DNA of 52,506 nt from Neolecta irregularis DAH-3 (taxonomy: Eukaryota > Ascomycota > Neolectomycetes > Neolectales > Neolectaceae). The notes under the pieces were generated by a model. The model was not told where the DNA came from, did not search any database, and worked only from the letters and a program-made list of their open reading frames with translations. Both the position numbers and the translations under genes were made by a program. This document shows positions 42,559 to 52,506 of this stretch, one piece after another; within the stretch, counting starts at the first letter, position 1; each line of letters opens with the position of its first letter. Location: the NCBI GenBank assembly GCA_001929475.1, contig LXFE01000143.1, positions 1-52,506 of the forward strand, read 5' to 3'.

Positions 42559-43215
42559 AATGGTTTAGAGGTTAGGTCAGAGCCTTGAAGTTAACCCAGC
42601 CGAAATCAATTTACATAAACACCACAAACCAGATATATGTTGAGAAAATAGAATCAGTGATACATAGAGCGTTTTAATTGCGTGTTTCTCTTTTATAGAC
42701 TTCGAAACCTAAAGATTTTGGGTCTTAATGCTACAAAAATCATCTCAAATGACTATCGCACTTGTACAATTTACAAACTACTAGTCTTGATCAATGGTCT
42801 TGAAGGCTGAGTTGCTTTGGGATGTATGTAGATATTGCTCAGGAGTGCATGGGGATTGTTTTTCAAAACCAGGTCTAATTGGCAGGGATGTATACCAGGG
42901 ATTCCTTTGCCAAAACTGCTGTTTATAGGCTTTTCAATCTAAACCAGTCTAATGTTGTGGCAAACACAGATATTTGTTTCAAATGTAAGGAATAGAGGAG
43001 GGTGAGCAGACAGAATCAATCTTGAGTTTAGAATAAGAGAACACCTCAGGTACCAAACGAGACGAGCAAAACACCAGAAGCGGTATATGCGGGATGTGAT
43101 GTTATGCATACCTGTGGCGTCTTGGTGTCATGGTCTCGCAAAGATAGTGCGGCGGCTTGCGTCACTCCACAGATATTGGACTTGAGATGAGTGTTGAACG
43201 AAAAAGTACTATCCC
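42559..43215. promoter_or_regulatory. divergent upstream region of eIF3b and the aminotransferase
   Basis: This 657-bp gap is the longest head-to-head spacer in the dense half of the window. It is AT-rich with no conserved frame. I did not find a clear Leu3-type (CCGG-N4-CCGG) or Gcn4-type (TGACTCA) site that would fit an amino-acid biosynthetic gene. Confidence 0.4.
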
Positions 43216-44331
43216 ATGTCCTCTGTAAAGTCTCACGCAGTAGAACCCCTCGGATTCGGCATTACGCCAGTGAATGGACATGTTCAGGCTGATTGGAAGG
43301 ACGGAAAATGGGGTCAACTTTATGTGGTCAAAGACCCGTATCTCAAAATCCATGGATTTGCACCTTGTCTGAACTATGGCCAGGTAGACAATCTCAGATG
43401 CATATATTCAACTGACCTCAGCAATGCTTTGAAGGACTCAAGGCGTTTCGCCAGAAAGATGGCCGTGTTCGGGTATGCCGACCGGCGGACAACTGTGCTC
43501 GCATGCAGCAATCCGCCGATATGATTTCTATCCCGGCCATCCCAGAAAACATGTTCTTGCAGGCCATCGAAATGCTCATTAAAGAAAACATCGAATTCTG
43601 CCCGCCATACGGTCACGGTGAAAGTTGCTACATTCGCCCGTTGTTGCTAGGCACAGAGCCCTGCCTCAAACTCGATGTATCAGAGGAATTTACTTTTGTT
43701 GTACTGCTCAATCCAGTGGGCCTGTTTTATCCGCCATTTGCATTCGATGCGCTCGTGGTCGAGGATTTCGACCGAAGTATGTATTCAGGTTGCTGCCAAC
43801 CAATCTGATATTCAAGGCGCACCCCTCGGTACGGGAGCTGCCAAACTTGGAGGAAACTATCCTGTTATGCTTGGCATTGCAGCAGCCGCAAAGGCCAAGG
43901 GCTATGGAATCACTTTACATCTAGACTCCAAGACTCGAACCTATATCGACGAATTCAGTACTTCGAATTTCCTCGCGATCAAAAAGGGCCCAGGAGACTC
44001 AAAAGTCTTGATCGTTCCCGAGTCAAAGTCTATTCTGAAATCGATCACAACCAAGTCTCTGATTCAGATTGCAAAATCTTTTGGGTGGAGTGTCGAATCA
44101 CGACTCGTTCCATGGGACGAAGTCCATGCGTTTGACGAAGTTGCTGCCTGTGGGACAGCAGTCGTCATCACACACGTCAAAAGCATCACCAAGGGAGGTG
44201 AGAAGATCAATATTGGTGATGGGACTCTTGGAAGAGGTTTTGCGGAACTACACGCGCGATATACGGCAATTCAGCAAGGAGATTATGAGGATAGCTTTGG
44301 TTTTATGTGGCCAAAAGAAGGCATTCCCTAA
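43216..44331 (+). CDS. branched-chain amino acid aminotransferase (class IV, PLP)
   Basis: Transfers amino groups between branched-chain amino acids and 2-oxoglutarate. The start MSSVKSHAVEPLGFGITPVN has no obvious presequence, favouring a cytosolic enzyme. The intron 43384-43420 joins CLNYGQ to QCFEGLKAFRQKDG. Then follow MQQSADMISIPAIPENMFLQ, PPYGHGESCYIRPLLLGTEP and VVEDFDR. A 41-nt intron leads to GTGAAKLGGNYPVML, whose Lys in KLGGNY is the PLP Schiff-base lysine. ITLHLDSKTRTYIDEFSTSN follows. The length of about 345 residues is within family range. It resembles fungal BCAT-like proteins that may also serve secondary metabolism, so substrate range is uncertain. Confidence 0.9.
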
Positions 44332-44455
44332 CGATTCGATCACAATTTAAATACTGACCGATGAAATATATTGACGAGTATATACCTCGTAATTAACATT
44401 TGAAAATTACAAATTTAGAAGTGCTGCAACCCCTTGAAAATGCTAGAAAACAATC

Positions 44456-44989
44456 TTAAAAGGGATCCCTTCTCCATCTCAATCCCCTCATGAACGATTT
44501 CAGCTAAAATAAAATTAGCGGCAACACAAGGATTCCCACATACAGAATTTCTCGAACGAATAGTCGATTGTTGACCAACAAGTGCTTTCTTAACCCTCTC
44601 TTTCCTATAGAATGAGAAAGTAGCCATGTAAATCCTACAAACCTTTCGTCTCTCGTATTCACCGCTTTGCGACCTTTCCATCTGATAGTACCCTTCATTA
44701 CTTTCGATTCAATTTCTTGCCGCCTCATCGTGGGTAATAAGTCCGCCACGTTATGTTGCAAAGCCAATTTGTGCAAGTCACTTTGCCTTCTTAATGAATA
44801 TATAGGCTCGTTCCACTTCTTCGTTGTGTGATTGTGTGATGATTTGAAAGGATTTGATCCGGGTGGATACTTGTGTGTTGCATTCGTCCCCAAATTGGGG
44901 GGAAATCGTCGAAAGAAATACTGGAGTTGTGTCGGCAGGTTTTGAAATGCTTTCAGATGTGCTTTTTGTGCGACAAGGCCAGCGGGCAT
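44456..44989 (-). CDS. mitochondrial large ribosomal subunit protein mL59
   Basis: Fungal-specific protein of the mitochondrial large subunit (yeast Mrpl25). The start is MPAGLVAQKAHLKAFQNLPT, then LQYFFRRFPPNL, NPFKSSHNHTTKKWNEPIYS, LRRQSDLHKLALQHNVADLL and KGTIRWKGRKAVNTRDER. A splice restores ERKERVKKALVGQQSTIREI. The last exon, reached by a 35-nt intron, ends LKSFMRGLRWRRDPF, matching the basic, Trp-containing tail of the family. It lies in tandem downstream of the acyl-CoA synthetase on the same strand. Confidence 0.88.
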
Positions 44990-45104
44990 ATTGGTAGACT
45001 TTTGTAGTAGTCGAAGACTCAGAATATAATTTCGGGTGTACTTCGAATTTACCCGAAATCTAGAGACGATCAAAATATATATATTCAATGTTATATACAA
45101 GCAT

Positions 45105-47072
45105 TCAAATTCTACTTTTGATTGGTTTATCGGCACTGATTTGATTACGAAGAACTCGTCTCAAGATTTTTCCAGATGGGCTTTTGGGAATGACTTGAAC
45201 AAACTTGATACCTCCTCGTAGCCGTTTATGAGGAGCAACTCGTTCGTTCATGAAGGCGACGAGCTCCTTTACTAAATTATCTGAAGCCGATACACCTGGA
45301 GCTGGGACGATGAAGGCTAACGGAAGTTCAGAAGCAACTGAACTCGAATATACTCCGACTACACCGGCATCACCCACCTTTGGATGTGAAAGGAGCAATC
45401 CTTCCAGTTCTGCGGGTGCAACCTGGAATCTAAAAGTAGGCAAGTGAAAATAATAAAGCCGTACCCTTTATATTTAATCAATTCTTTGATTCGATCTGTG
45501 ATGTAGTAATTGCCATGCGTATCGACACGACCAACATCTCCAGTTTTGAAGAATCCGTCTTTTGTAAAAGAACGCGAATTGGCTTCAGGATTGTTGAGAT
45601 ACCCTATAGATCGATTAATAGAGCTAATTCGAACAAAATACCAAGCATGACGTTTGGGCCTCTGAGCCACAATTCACCTTCTTTTCCCGCAGGAACTTCT
45701 GACACGAGTTAGACAATTGCAACTCGCTAGCACATGCCATCCCCATCTTCATTCACAAACTTTGCTTCGATATTGGGGAAAAGAACACCGATAGAACCTG
45801 GAATTAGCCTTCGCGTGTATAGCATAGTTACCGTATACACGCCAACCGTTTACTCCATCCCACTTCTGGGCGTGAGTCGTAGGCGAGGTCTCAGTAAGAC
45901 CATATCCTAGTCATAGGTACACTCCGCCAAGATAAATGTTGGTACCTTGCTTCACTGGTATTCCTAATCGTTCATGGGCTTCCAAAACCAGTTCCTTGGT
46001 CAATGGCGCGGCGCCGCTGTTAATCATTCTCAATGATGAGAGATCATAATTCTTGATCGAAGGATCCTTTGCAAGTAGTAATACAATCGGTGGCACGATA
46101 TGTGCATAAGTCACTAGATCATAAGTGTGTTTTCTTACACTAGACTTACCTTTATATTTTTGCACAGCTTTGCAAAATAGAGCCAATTCGAACCTTTGAA
46201 GGACGACAAGTCCAATTCCTTGATAAATTCCGACATGAGCCAGAGTTGTCAGTCCACTGGAAATTTAGCGATTTCTTGTGTATCCAAACATATACTATAT
46301 ATGGAAAAGAGGCAGACAAGCCATATATCGATCTTTCACTGTCGTATTATGCTCGTCTACTCTAATGGTTTGTAGTGTATTCGCAATTATATTACGGTGG
46401 CTTAACATGACGCCCTTTGGGAGACCTAGGATTATCAATTGAAATAGGCAGGGGCACCCATACCAGTCGTCCCAGAACTAAAGGCCAAGAAGGCAACATC
46501 TCGGGTGGGATCAATTTTATCCTTGGGATAATTTGCCCGTCGCGAAGTCCATAGGTTTTTCCATGGCTCAAAATCTTCAACTTTTTTGTCACCGAATAAG
46601 ATAATTCGATCCTTGGGGATCCCAACCTTCCTTGCTGCTTCAGTAACAACAGACAATAGTTGAGGAAGCGCAATAATAGCTTTTGCATTAGAGCTCACAA
46701 GCTGGTGAACAAGCTCGCCGACTTGATATGCTGGATTAGATGGAGTAACTTGAATATCAAAGAAATCTTTGAATTTTTGGAAGAACCTATGCCTGCGGCG
46801 AAATGAACACCCCAGGCAACAACAGTATAATCATACTGATTTGGGCTAAAGATACAAAATACGTCGTTCTTCTTCCAATTCCAACGATCTTGAAGACCTG
46901 CGCCGAACCGCTGGGAAGCTTCTCGTACTTGACCAAATGTCAAGTATTTTCCCGAATGCGCATCGAACAGCACAGGGTGATTTTCACCAAAATCCGGTGA
47001 TCTGTTGAAGAGAAAAGATGGGATATCCGTATTGGGGATGTCGATATCTTCAAATTTCGATTTCAGGGGCAT
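45105..47072 (-). CDS. 4-coumarate:CoA ligase-like acyl-CoA synthetase, possibly peroxisomal
   Basis: Adenylates a carboxylic acid and transfers it to CoA (ANL superfamily). The start MPLKSKFEDIDIPNTDIPSF is followed by TFGQVREASQRFGAGLQ, FSPNQYDYTVVAWGVHFAAG, the P-loop-like AFSSGTTGMG, DLSSLRMINSGAAPLTKELV, FFKTGDVGRVDTHGNYYITD and RIKELIKYKGY. The C-terminal domain has PAELEGLLLSHPKVGDAGVV and the catalytic Lys region IPKSPSGKILRRVL. The protein ends KSRI, and SRI could act as a weak PTS1 peroxisomal signal. Substrate cannot be told from sequence; aromatic or medium-chain acids are typical. Many introns of about 30-50 nt. Start is 79 bp from ATP11. Confidence 0.9.
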
Positions 47073-47151
47073 TGCAGAAAAATACAATCCTTGGGAGTTG
47101 CAAGAGATATAGGTCAACACTAAAAAAACCGAATCCCGTCAATCGACCAAA

Positions 47152-48128
47152 ATGATAACCACCTTGCTTAGGCTAGTTCCTCAAACGAGGATCATTAATA
47201 ACTATCCGAGATGTAGTCTGCGCAATGCAAGGATCGTGTCTGGTTTGCGCTCCTTTCAGTTGGACTCGTCCAATCCATTTGTGGAAAAATATAGGGAAAA
47301 ATTACGCCAGAAAGCCGGCCAGTCTAATCCCCCATTAATATCATCCGGCTTACAAGACATCAGACTAGGAGCCAGTAGTGTTGAAGAACTACGGGAAATA
47401 TATCACAAACAACAACGCCCACAGTCTGAACTTTGCCAAAAGCCAGAACCCCAAAAAGAATTGCCTTCAGACACGCCAATATCCACAGGGCCAGCAGAAG
47501 CCTCGCCCGCTCGATCACCAGGACCTCGATTTGCGCCACTCAAAACCCTTTCTTCCTACATTGATGTTGAAAAAATATCTTTGCGTGATGTAAAGGAAAT
47601 TGAACTTATATGGAGCGCTCGAAACAACTCGGATCCTGCTTGTCTATATGCCACAATACCTTGCCAAGTTTATCAAAGAATGCATCAGACGGCGAGATCG
47701 AACCCAATGGTATTTCCGAGGTCTTTATAAGCTAAGAACTCAAGTTTGTCTTACCATTACCCCGAGGAGAGTCTGGTGTAGAAATGCATCTGCTCCAGTG
47801 GGCATTTCCTGAATCCAATATATCCTATGTCATGATCACATCTTTAGGCGAATACAAACTCAAGGGAGAATATTCCCGGCCACATACCGTCTTGTCCCAC
47901 TTCAGCGATCTTTCCCAGAACAAAGCCATCGTACTAATGAGAGGCGAGATCGAAAACAATCGAATCTCATTTGACGATGCTACACTTCTCGCCATGTCTT
48001 TACAGAAATTCTATGCTGCAAAAGATACTGAAGATTATGGAAAGCGGAAACAAGACATGATTAACTCTTTTACGAGAGGCGACGGCTTCGATATTTCCAG
48101 TCTCATTGAGGAAACGGATAGACTATAA
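47152..48128 (+). CDS. ATP11: mitochondrial F1-ATPase assembly chaperone Atp11
   Basis: Chaperone that binds the F1 beta subunit during assembly in the matrix. The start MITTLLRLVPQTRIINNYPR is a basic presequence. NPFVEKYREKLRQKAG follows, then a low-complexity linker, TLSSYIDVEKISLRDVKEIE and LIWSARNNSDPACLYATIPC. The intron beginning after NPM joins to FVLPLPRGESGVEMHLLQWA. The end has SLGEYKLKGEYSRPHTVLSH, FSDLSQNKAIVLMRGEIE and LLAMSLQKFYA. The length of about 310 residues is normal. It converges with the SYCP2-like gene, the stops lying 86 bp apart. Confidence 0.93.
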
Positions 48129-48214
48129 ATGGCATTACTGGGAGAAGAAAATTATTTCGTCGTGTATTAGACTTTTATATTAATCGCCTATATCCCAGAC
48201 ACTAGATTCGAAAC

Positions 48215-51200
48215 TCACCCCCTTGAAATAAACATTTTCGTATCTTCAAGCAGAAGAGTTTCTCTATCATCGCGTTCTTTGCGCTGAATGTGGAATGCAT
48301 GTGAATGAATGATATTCCTCTTTTGTTGAAGGGTAGATTTTGTGGTCTGAGTTTGGTTTGCGTTGACTTTCCTTCCATTGACCATAGCCTTCCTAATACT
48401 CTCTTTCCTTGCATTCTGAGAGTTCTCCAGTGCATTTATGACTGCTCCTCCTTCAATCTTGAAATTTTTGACAAGACTATCCGCTTGCTCTTCAAGATGT
48501 TGCATTTTCTGAACGATAATCTGCTTTCAGGAGCGACCTTTTAGAGAAAATACCTTTCCAATAGTTAAAAGCAAGCTAAGTGTGCTTTCTTGGTGACAAT
48601 TCATTTTCCGATACCATTCAGGTGGTGGCACACTTTCATCTGAGGAAGGTGCCAGTCGGTCGTCGTCGTCGATCTCCGAATCTGTCGAAACTGATGGAGT
48701 TGTATATCGAAGAGTGCTTTTCAATTCAGTCTGAGTAGGTTTTGTGAGCAAGCCCTTTTGTTGCAAAATTTCATAGAATGTACCTGGCATTCCAACATTG
48801 GTTGTTTCTACTAGGTGAGCTTGAAACACCGTTCCGATATACTCTTTCCTGGAATTTCATCAAACGCCTTTATCTGATCGTTAATACCTCTCGCACGATG
48901 CCCATGAGAAAGCTCGCAAGAATCGGTATATAAATGACTGATAATCGTCTGATTCCCATTCTCTGGGGTCTTATATGCGCTAGTCTTGGTGGTTAAGGGG
49001 ACAAGGCTGCTGTTTGAGATAAAGTGGGATGGAATTCTGGCAGGTTTGACCTGTATTTGAGCGATATGAGGACCCGAGCTATGACTATCATCTCCAAGAT
49101 AGAAACAAGGCGCTAATATAGGAACCACAGCCTCGCTGGGTGCGGATGCCTGGGAAAGAGAAATGTTGCTAGGTTTCCTTCGTGCAAGCTCAAACTTTTC
49201 TGTGACTACCTATTTTCTTTATTAGTTCAGGACGCCTTGCTTGGTGGGATACATGGGAAATATCAACTTCTGATTCTCGAAGAGGTCTCTCCGCAGTTTG
49301 TATCCCTTTCAGTGCGTTGACAATACTGCAACCAGTAGTCTTTCTTAAGTTTTCTATAATATACTTCGATCCGCCAAGGCTCCCAATATCCTTGTTAATT
49401 CCAGTCCTTCCTTCTCCCGTGATTATGGCCAGATTATGAGAAATATGCGTGTTTAAGATCAAATTTTGCTCTTTGCACGCTGAAAGCTTGTTCTCTAGAC
49501 TTTGTTGTGCCTGGTAGTTGATCTTGCTAAACGAGATATTTTCAAGACCTACCTGGTTCTGATCATTGCCCAAAGTTCCTGAGGTATGAGGTTGGGCAAC
49601 AGGACAGATTATTGGAATGTAGAGATTCGCCGCACTAGCCGAGAGATGATTTCCTGATGGTTTTACCGTCTCATGGAATGTGGAATAGGTCCTTTCTAGA
49701 ATGGGTACAGCTCTTCTTATCTTGTGTCGCGAACTTTCTTTTCCACCAGGGTTGTCATCCGCTGGTTCTTTTCCGGATTCCGCGAGGGGTTGAGATATTT
49801 TCTTTAATTCGTAATCAAAAGTGCTTGATGATTCGTCTTCGTGCAAAATGAGGTTATCGCCTTGTTTCATCATGACTGGACTCGCAACATCCTTCATGAT
49901 TTCATCATCTTCTCGAGTATATATGATTTCTTTGAGATCGGCCTTATGTTAATCGAACAGCTGGACAAATTTGGGGCACTTGCTATTGGTTCATCTTCAT
50001 CACTTGCTATCGTAATTCTTGACTTCTTTAATGGAGAATGGTCCAGATTCGCAGGGGCGCTTTGTCGGTCTCTTTTCTTTGTGATTCGTTGCTCTTCCTC
50101 GTCCCCTTCAGAATACTGTGACTTCAAAAGTAGAGTTGGTCTGATAGGTTCCGATTTTCGTACGTTTCTCTTTTGTGATTGTTTTGCCGCAAGGTTCTTC
50201 GAAGATTTAGAGGCCCAATCGTTTGGTTGGCCATTGGGAGGTCTGCCTCTTTTCGGTTTGATCGGTAAAGATTCAGAGTCTTTTCCGGTGGCTTTCTTTG
50301 TAGGCTTAATAGCTTTTCGCAATGGTGGACTGCATTTATCTCTCTCTTCGTCATTGCTGCTGGTAACCGGGAAGTCGAAAATATCAATTTCCATTATTTT
50401 CTCTGCCTTAATTTTAGATTTCTGATAAGTTTTGAACGTTATTTTGGCTTCTGAGTTCCCGGAAGTCTTTCCATTTTTACCCTTATTTTCGATAATTTCA
50501 GTGGTTTCTAGTAGTTCGCGTCTATCGATTTCTTTGACTTTCGGCATGGACGTCTTACGTTTCCTGGTAGTTGTCTGACTTGGTATTTCATCGAACAAAT
50601 AAGCCAGTTTTGCAGATCTAGAGGATATATCTGCATTATCCGGAATTATCTTGGATTTATTCAGGGGTCCTTTAGGAGGCGAAGATGCAATAATTCCAGC
50701 AGAGATGTCTTTTGATCCTGCACATCGAGTCAGATCAGTTTTCGAGAATCTTTTGCCTTCGATTGGAGACCCATGTTCTTGCACATACGCCTCAAAATTG
50801 TCTGAAGATTTGGCAAGATCAATCATCTTTTGCAAGCGTATCTCTTCAGTCTGTCCAGTTTCCCAATCTGACTCCTTGGGTGGCATCTTTGGTTGCAAGA
50901 CCTTTGCAGAAGTGCTTGTACGAGACGTAGATGATCTCAATTGAGACTTGAAGAGCTCAAGGCGGTTTTTAGCGACTGTAAAAGAGTTCAAATCGCGGAA
51001 TTTCATAGATATACTGTAGATCTCGCTATCATCTTGAATGTACCTGGATGCTTCACATTTGAGTTTGAATACAACTCGGAATTCTTGGTCGATAAAAGAG
51101 GGAATTTCTAGATATTCAAGAGGAAAATCAAATTCTTCGATGAAATCAAACTCGGCGGAAGTTATCGTGAGGAAGTCATTGGCTATGTGAACAAGATAAT

Positions 51201-52265
51201 AAGAGTCCTCAATTTCTATCGCTTTTCCGTTAATATTAAGGCAATGAAGCTCAAGGGAGACAGGCCTAGATCTTTAAAACTGGTCAACAGACATGTATGG
51301 TGTTTTACCCATCGACCCTACGCGAATTTTCGTGGACCAACCAGTCGTACATCGTACCTAAAGCCTCGTTGGAAAGGACAGCTTGACTTAAAGTCTGAAA
51401 TTGTCTCGTAGTGAGAATTCCTTGGAAGAATAATTCCATCCGTTTGGTGACAGCTTGGGCCGCTAAGGGTTTACCTCGTGGGGGTGACAACTGCCAAAGC
51501 AACGTGACACAGTACAGTTGAGTTCTGAAATCAGACGATGACATGATGAGTCTCCCAAATTTTGTACTTCAGATCAGTATTTAGGTCCAGAGATGCTTTA
51601 CAAGTCAATCTCGTAGCGGGCGTTGATGATCTTCTCCTTGTTTGATATACAGCCTTTACATAGAATTTCAAGAAGCCTTGCGAGCTAGATATCTTAGCAA
51701 TTTGTGCCCTCATCTTGCTAATACTGTTCTCTTAATCACAACAGAAGAATCCTCACGGAGCAGTTGTTGAAGTATTCGAGTAACTAATGTCGAAGGCAAG
51801 GCTTCCCTCGGATCCAGCTCTTCAGCATTCAGATATATATCAGGAACGACACAAACCTAGTTGAATAAGGTCAGAGCACCATTTCTGGAGGTTCAGTTGG
51901 GATAAAAGATAGAACTTCTTACCAGGAGTAACTCGAATCCAGCTGTTCGTGTTTTGTTGCAGGGAAGACACAGGAGTATTCTCAATGAAAATGCGAAAAT
52001 TTCTGAAGATATCTGAAACCTCTGTAAAGAATCGATAGCATTCATAATATCGATTATGTCTTTCTCTCCTAGCTAAACTGTGGGTTTCGAAAAATGAAGT
52101 CGAGCATATACTTCAACAGCAGTCGGAATATTTTCACCTTCCAACTCGAAAGGTCTCAGCAACTGATCTATTTCATCGATTATCATTTGAGGTAACCTGT
52201 GAATGCGTTGAAAAGCTTAGTCAACAAATATTTAACCTCAAGAAATGTTCTGTATTGCATGACAT
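48215..52265 (-). CDS. large nuclear protein resembling SYCP2/Red1 meiotic axis proteins
   Basis: No family can be assigned with certainty. A likely start at 52265 gives MSCNTEHFLRLPQMIIDEID. Helical exons follow: LGEKDIIDIMNAIDSLQRFQ, LPSTLVTRILQQLLREDSSV, FRTQLYCVTLLWQLSPPRGK and ELFFQGILTTRQFQTLSQAV, which suggest an ARM-like domain. A beta-rich part (IEIEDSYYLVHIANDFLTIT, FRVVFKLKCEA, SISMKFRDLNSFTVAKNRLE) then resembles the Spt16M-like domain of SYCP2. A long disordered basic region with an AT-hook core (PKRGRPPNG) follows. A C-terminal coiled coil (QKMQHLEEQADSLVKNFKIE) ends ISRG. This ARM / PH-like / linker / coiled-coil order is that of SYCP2, Red1 and Rec10. At 49894-49897 two long frames overlap by ATGA, so the linker structure is uncertain. 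Confidence 0.5.
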
Positions 52266-52506
52266 TTTTCCTGTCGTTTTGGGGATTTTCGGTTTCTTAT
52301 TTGTCTTGAGAAAACGAATTAGAGAGATGAAAGACATAATTAATTAATTGATTGTTAAAGAATACTAGTAAAATGTGAGCTGGTAATCTGGTGTTGAGGT
52401 TGCGGAAGTTTGATGTCAGATTGCAAACTGTGTAAGACACCTCCTAATGGCGATTCTCTTTGAAATTAAAAATGTTAAATCCTGTACAATGTAATAATGC
52501 TGTATA
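52266..52506. other. upstream region at the window edge
   Basis: AT-rich DNA upstream of the SYCP2-like gene. An in-frame ATG further upstream (MSFISLIRFLKTNK) could extend the protein. No other feature is visible. Confidence 0.35.

Overview
The window is nuclear DNA of a fungus, most likely an ascomycete or at least Dikarya. Evidence for this is a Zn2Cys6 transcription factor, a Hel2/ZNF598 ligase, an mL59-type fungal mitoribosomal protein, an Erv2-type sulfhydryl oxidase, a Ste18-like G-gamma subunit with a CaaX box, a fungal-type telomerase reverse transcriptase and a fungal class I terpene synthase. Almost every gene is split by very small spliceosomal introns, mostly 30-44 nt. I rebuilt many of them by eye from conserved protein blocks. 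I saw no rRNA, tRNA or CRISPR array.

Layout. 1-3868 is gene-poor and repeat-rich: telomere-like CCCTAA blocks, palindromes, a dispersed repeat copy and a possible decayed ORF. 3869-7995 holds a Zn2Cys6 factor convergent with a peroxisomal ABCD half-transporter. 7996-9751 is a second gene-poor stretch with the other repeat copy. 9752-14305 holds an intronless divergent terpene synthase, a cytochrome c peroxidase-type gene, a TBC-domain protein and the G-protein gamma subunit. 14435-18475 is a full TERT gene (TEN, TRBD, RT and C-terminal extension) on the minus strand. 19721-22272 encodes a DH-BAR-SH3 RhoGEF. 22273-23179 is spacer with a 9-bp minisatellite.

From 23180 to the end the window is densely packed, mostly with housekeeping genes: mS29, RRS1, BET2, a Virilizer-like protein, a LYAR-type zinc finger protein, a PPR protein, an ERV2-like oxidase, a SWIB/DEK_C protein, CMC2, HEL2, PEX10, ERD1, RRP17, eIF3b, a branched-chain aminotransferase, mL59, an acyl-CoA synthetase with a possible PTS1, ATP11, and a large protein resembling SYCP2/Red1 meiotic axis proteins. 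Head-to-head pairs are separated by only 41-79 bp and convergent stops by about 50-130 bp.

Functional themes: mitochondrial translation and assembly (mS29, mL59, PPR, CMC2, ATP11); cytosolic ribosome biogenesis and translation (RRS1, RRP17, LYAR-type, eIF3b, HEL2); peroxisome (ABCD transporter, PEX10, acyl-CoA synthetase); Rab and Rho control with prenylation (TBC, BET2, RhoGEF, two CaaX proteins); and telomere or chromosome biology (TERT, TTAGGG tracts, SYCP2-like protein). I see no operon-like dependence between neighbours. The most unusual items are the terpene synthase with several altered metal- and diphosphate-binding motifs, the TBC protein lacking both catalytic fingers, the candidate fungal Virilizer and SYCP2 homologues, GC-AG introns, and TERT exon joints that do not fit GT-AG rules.
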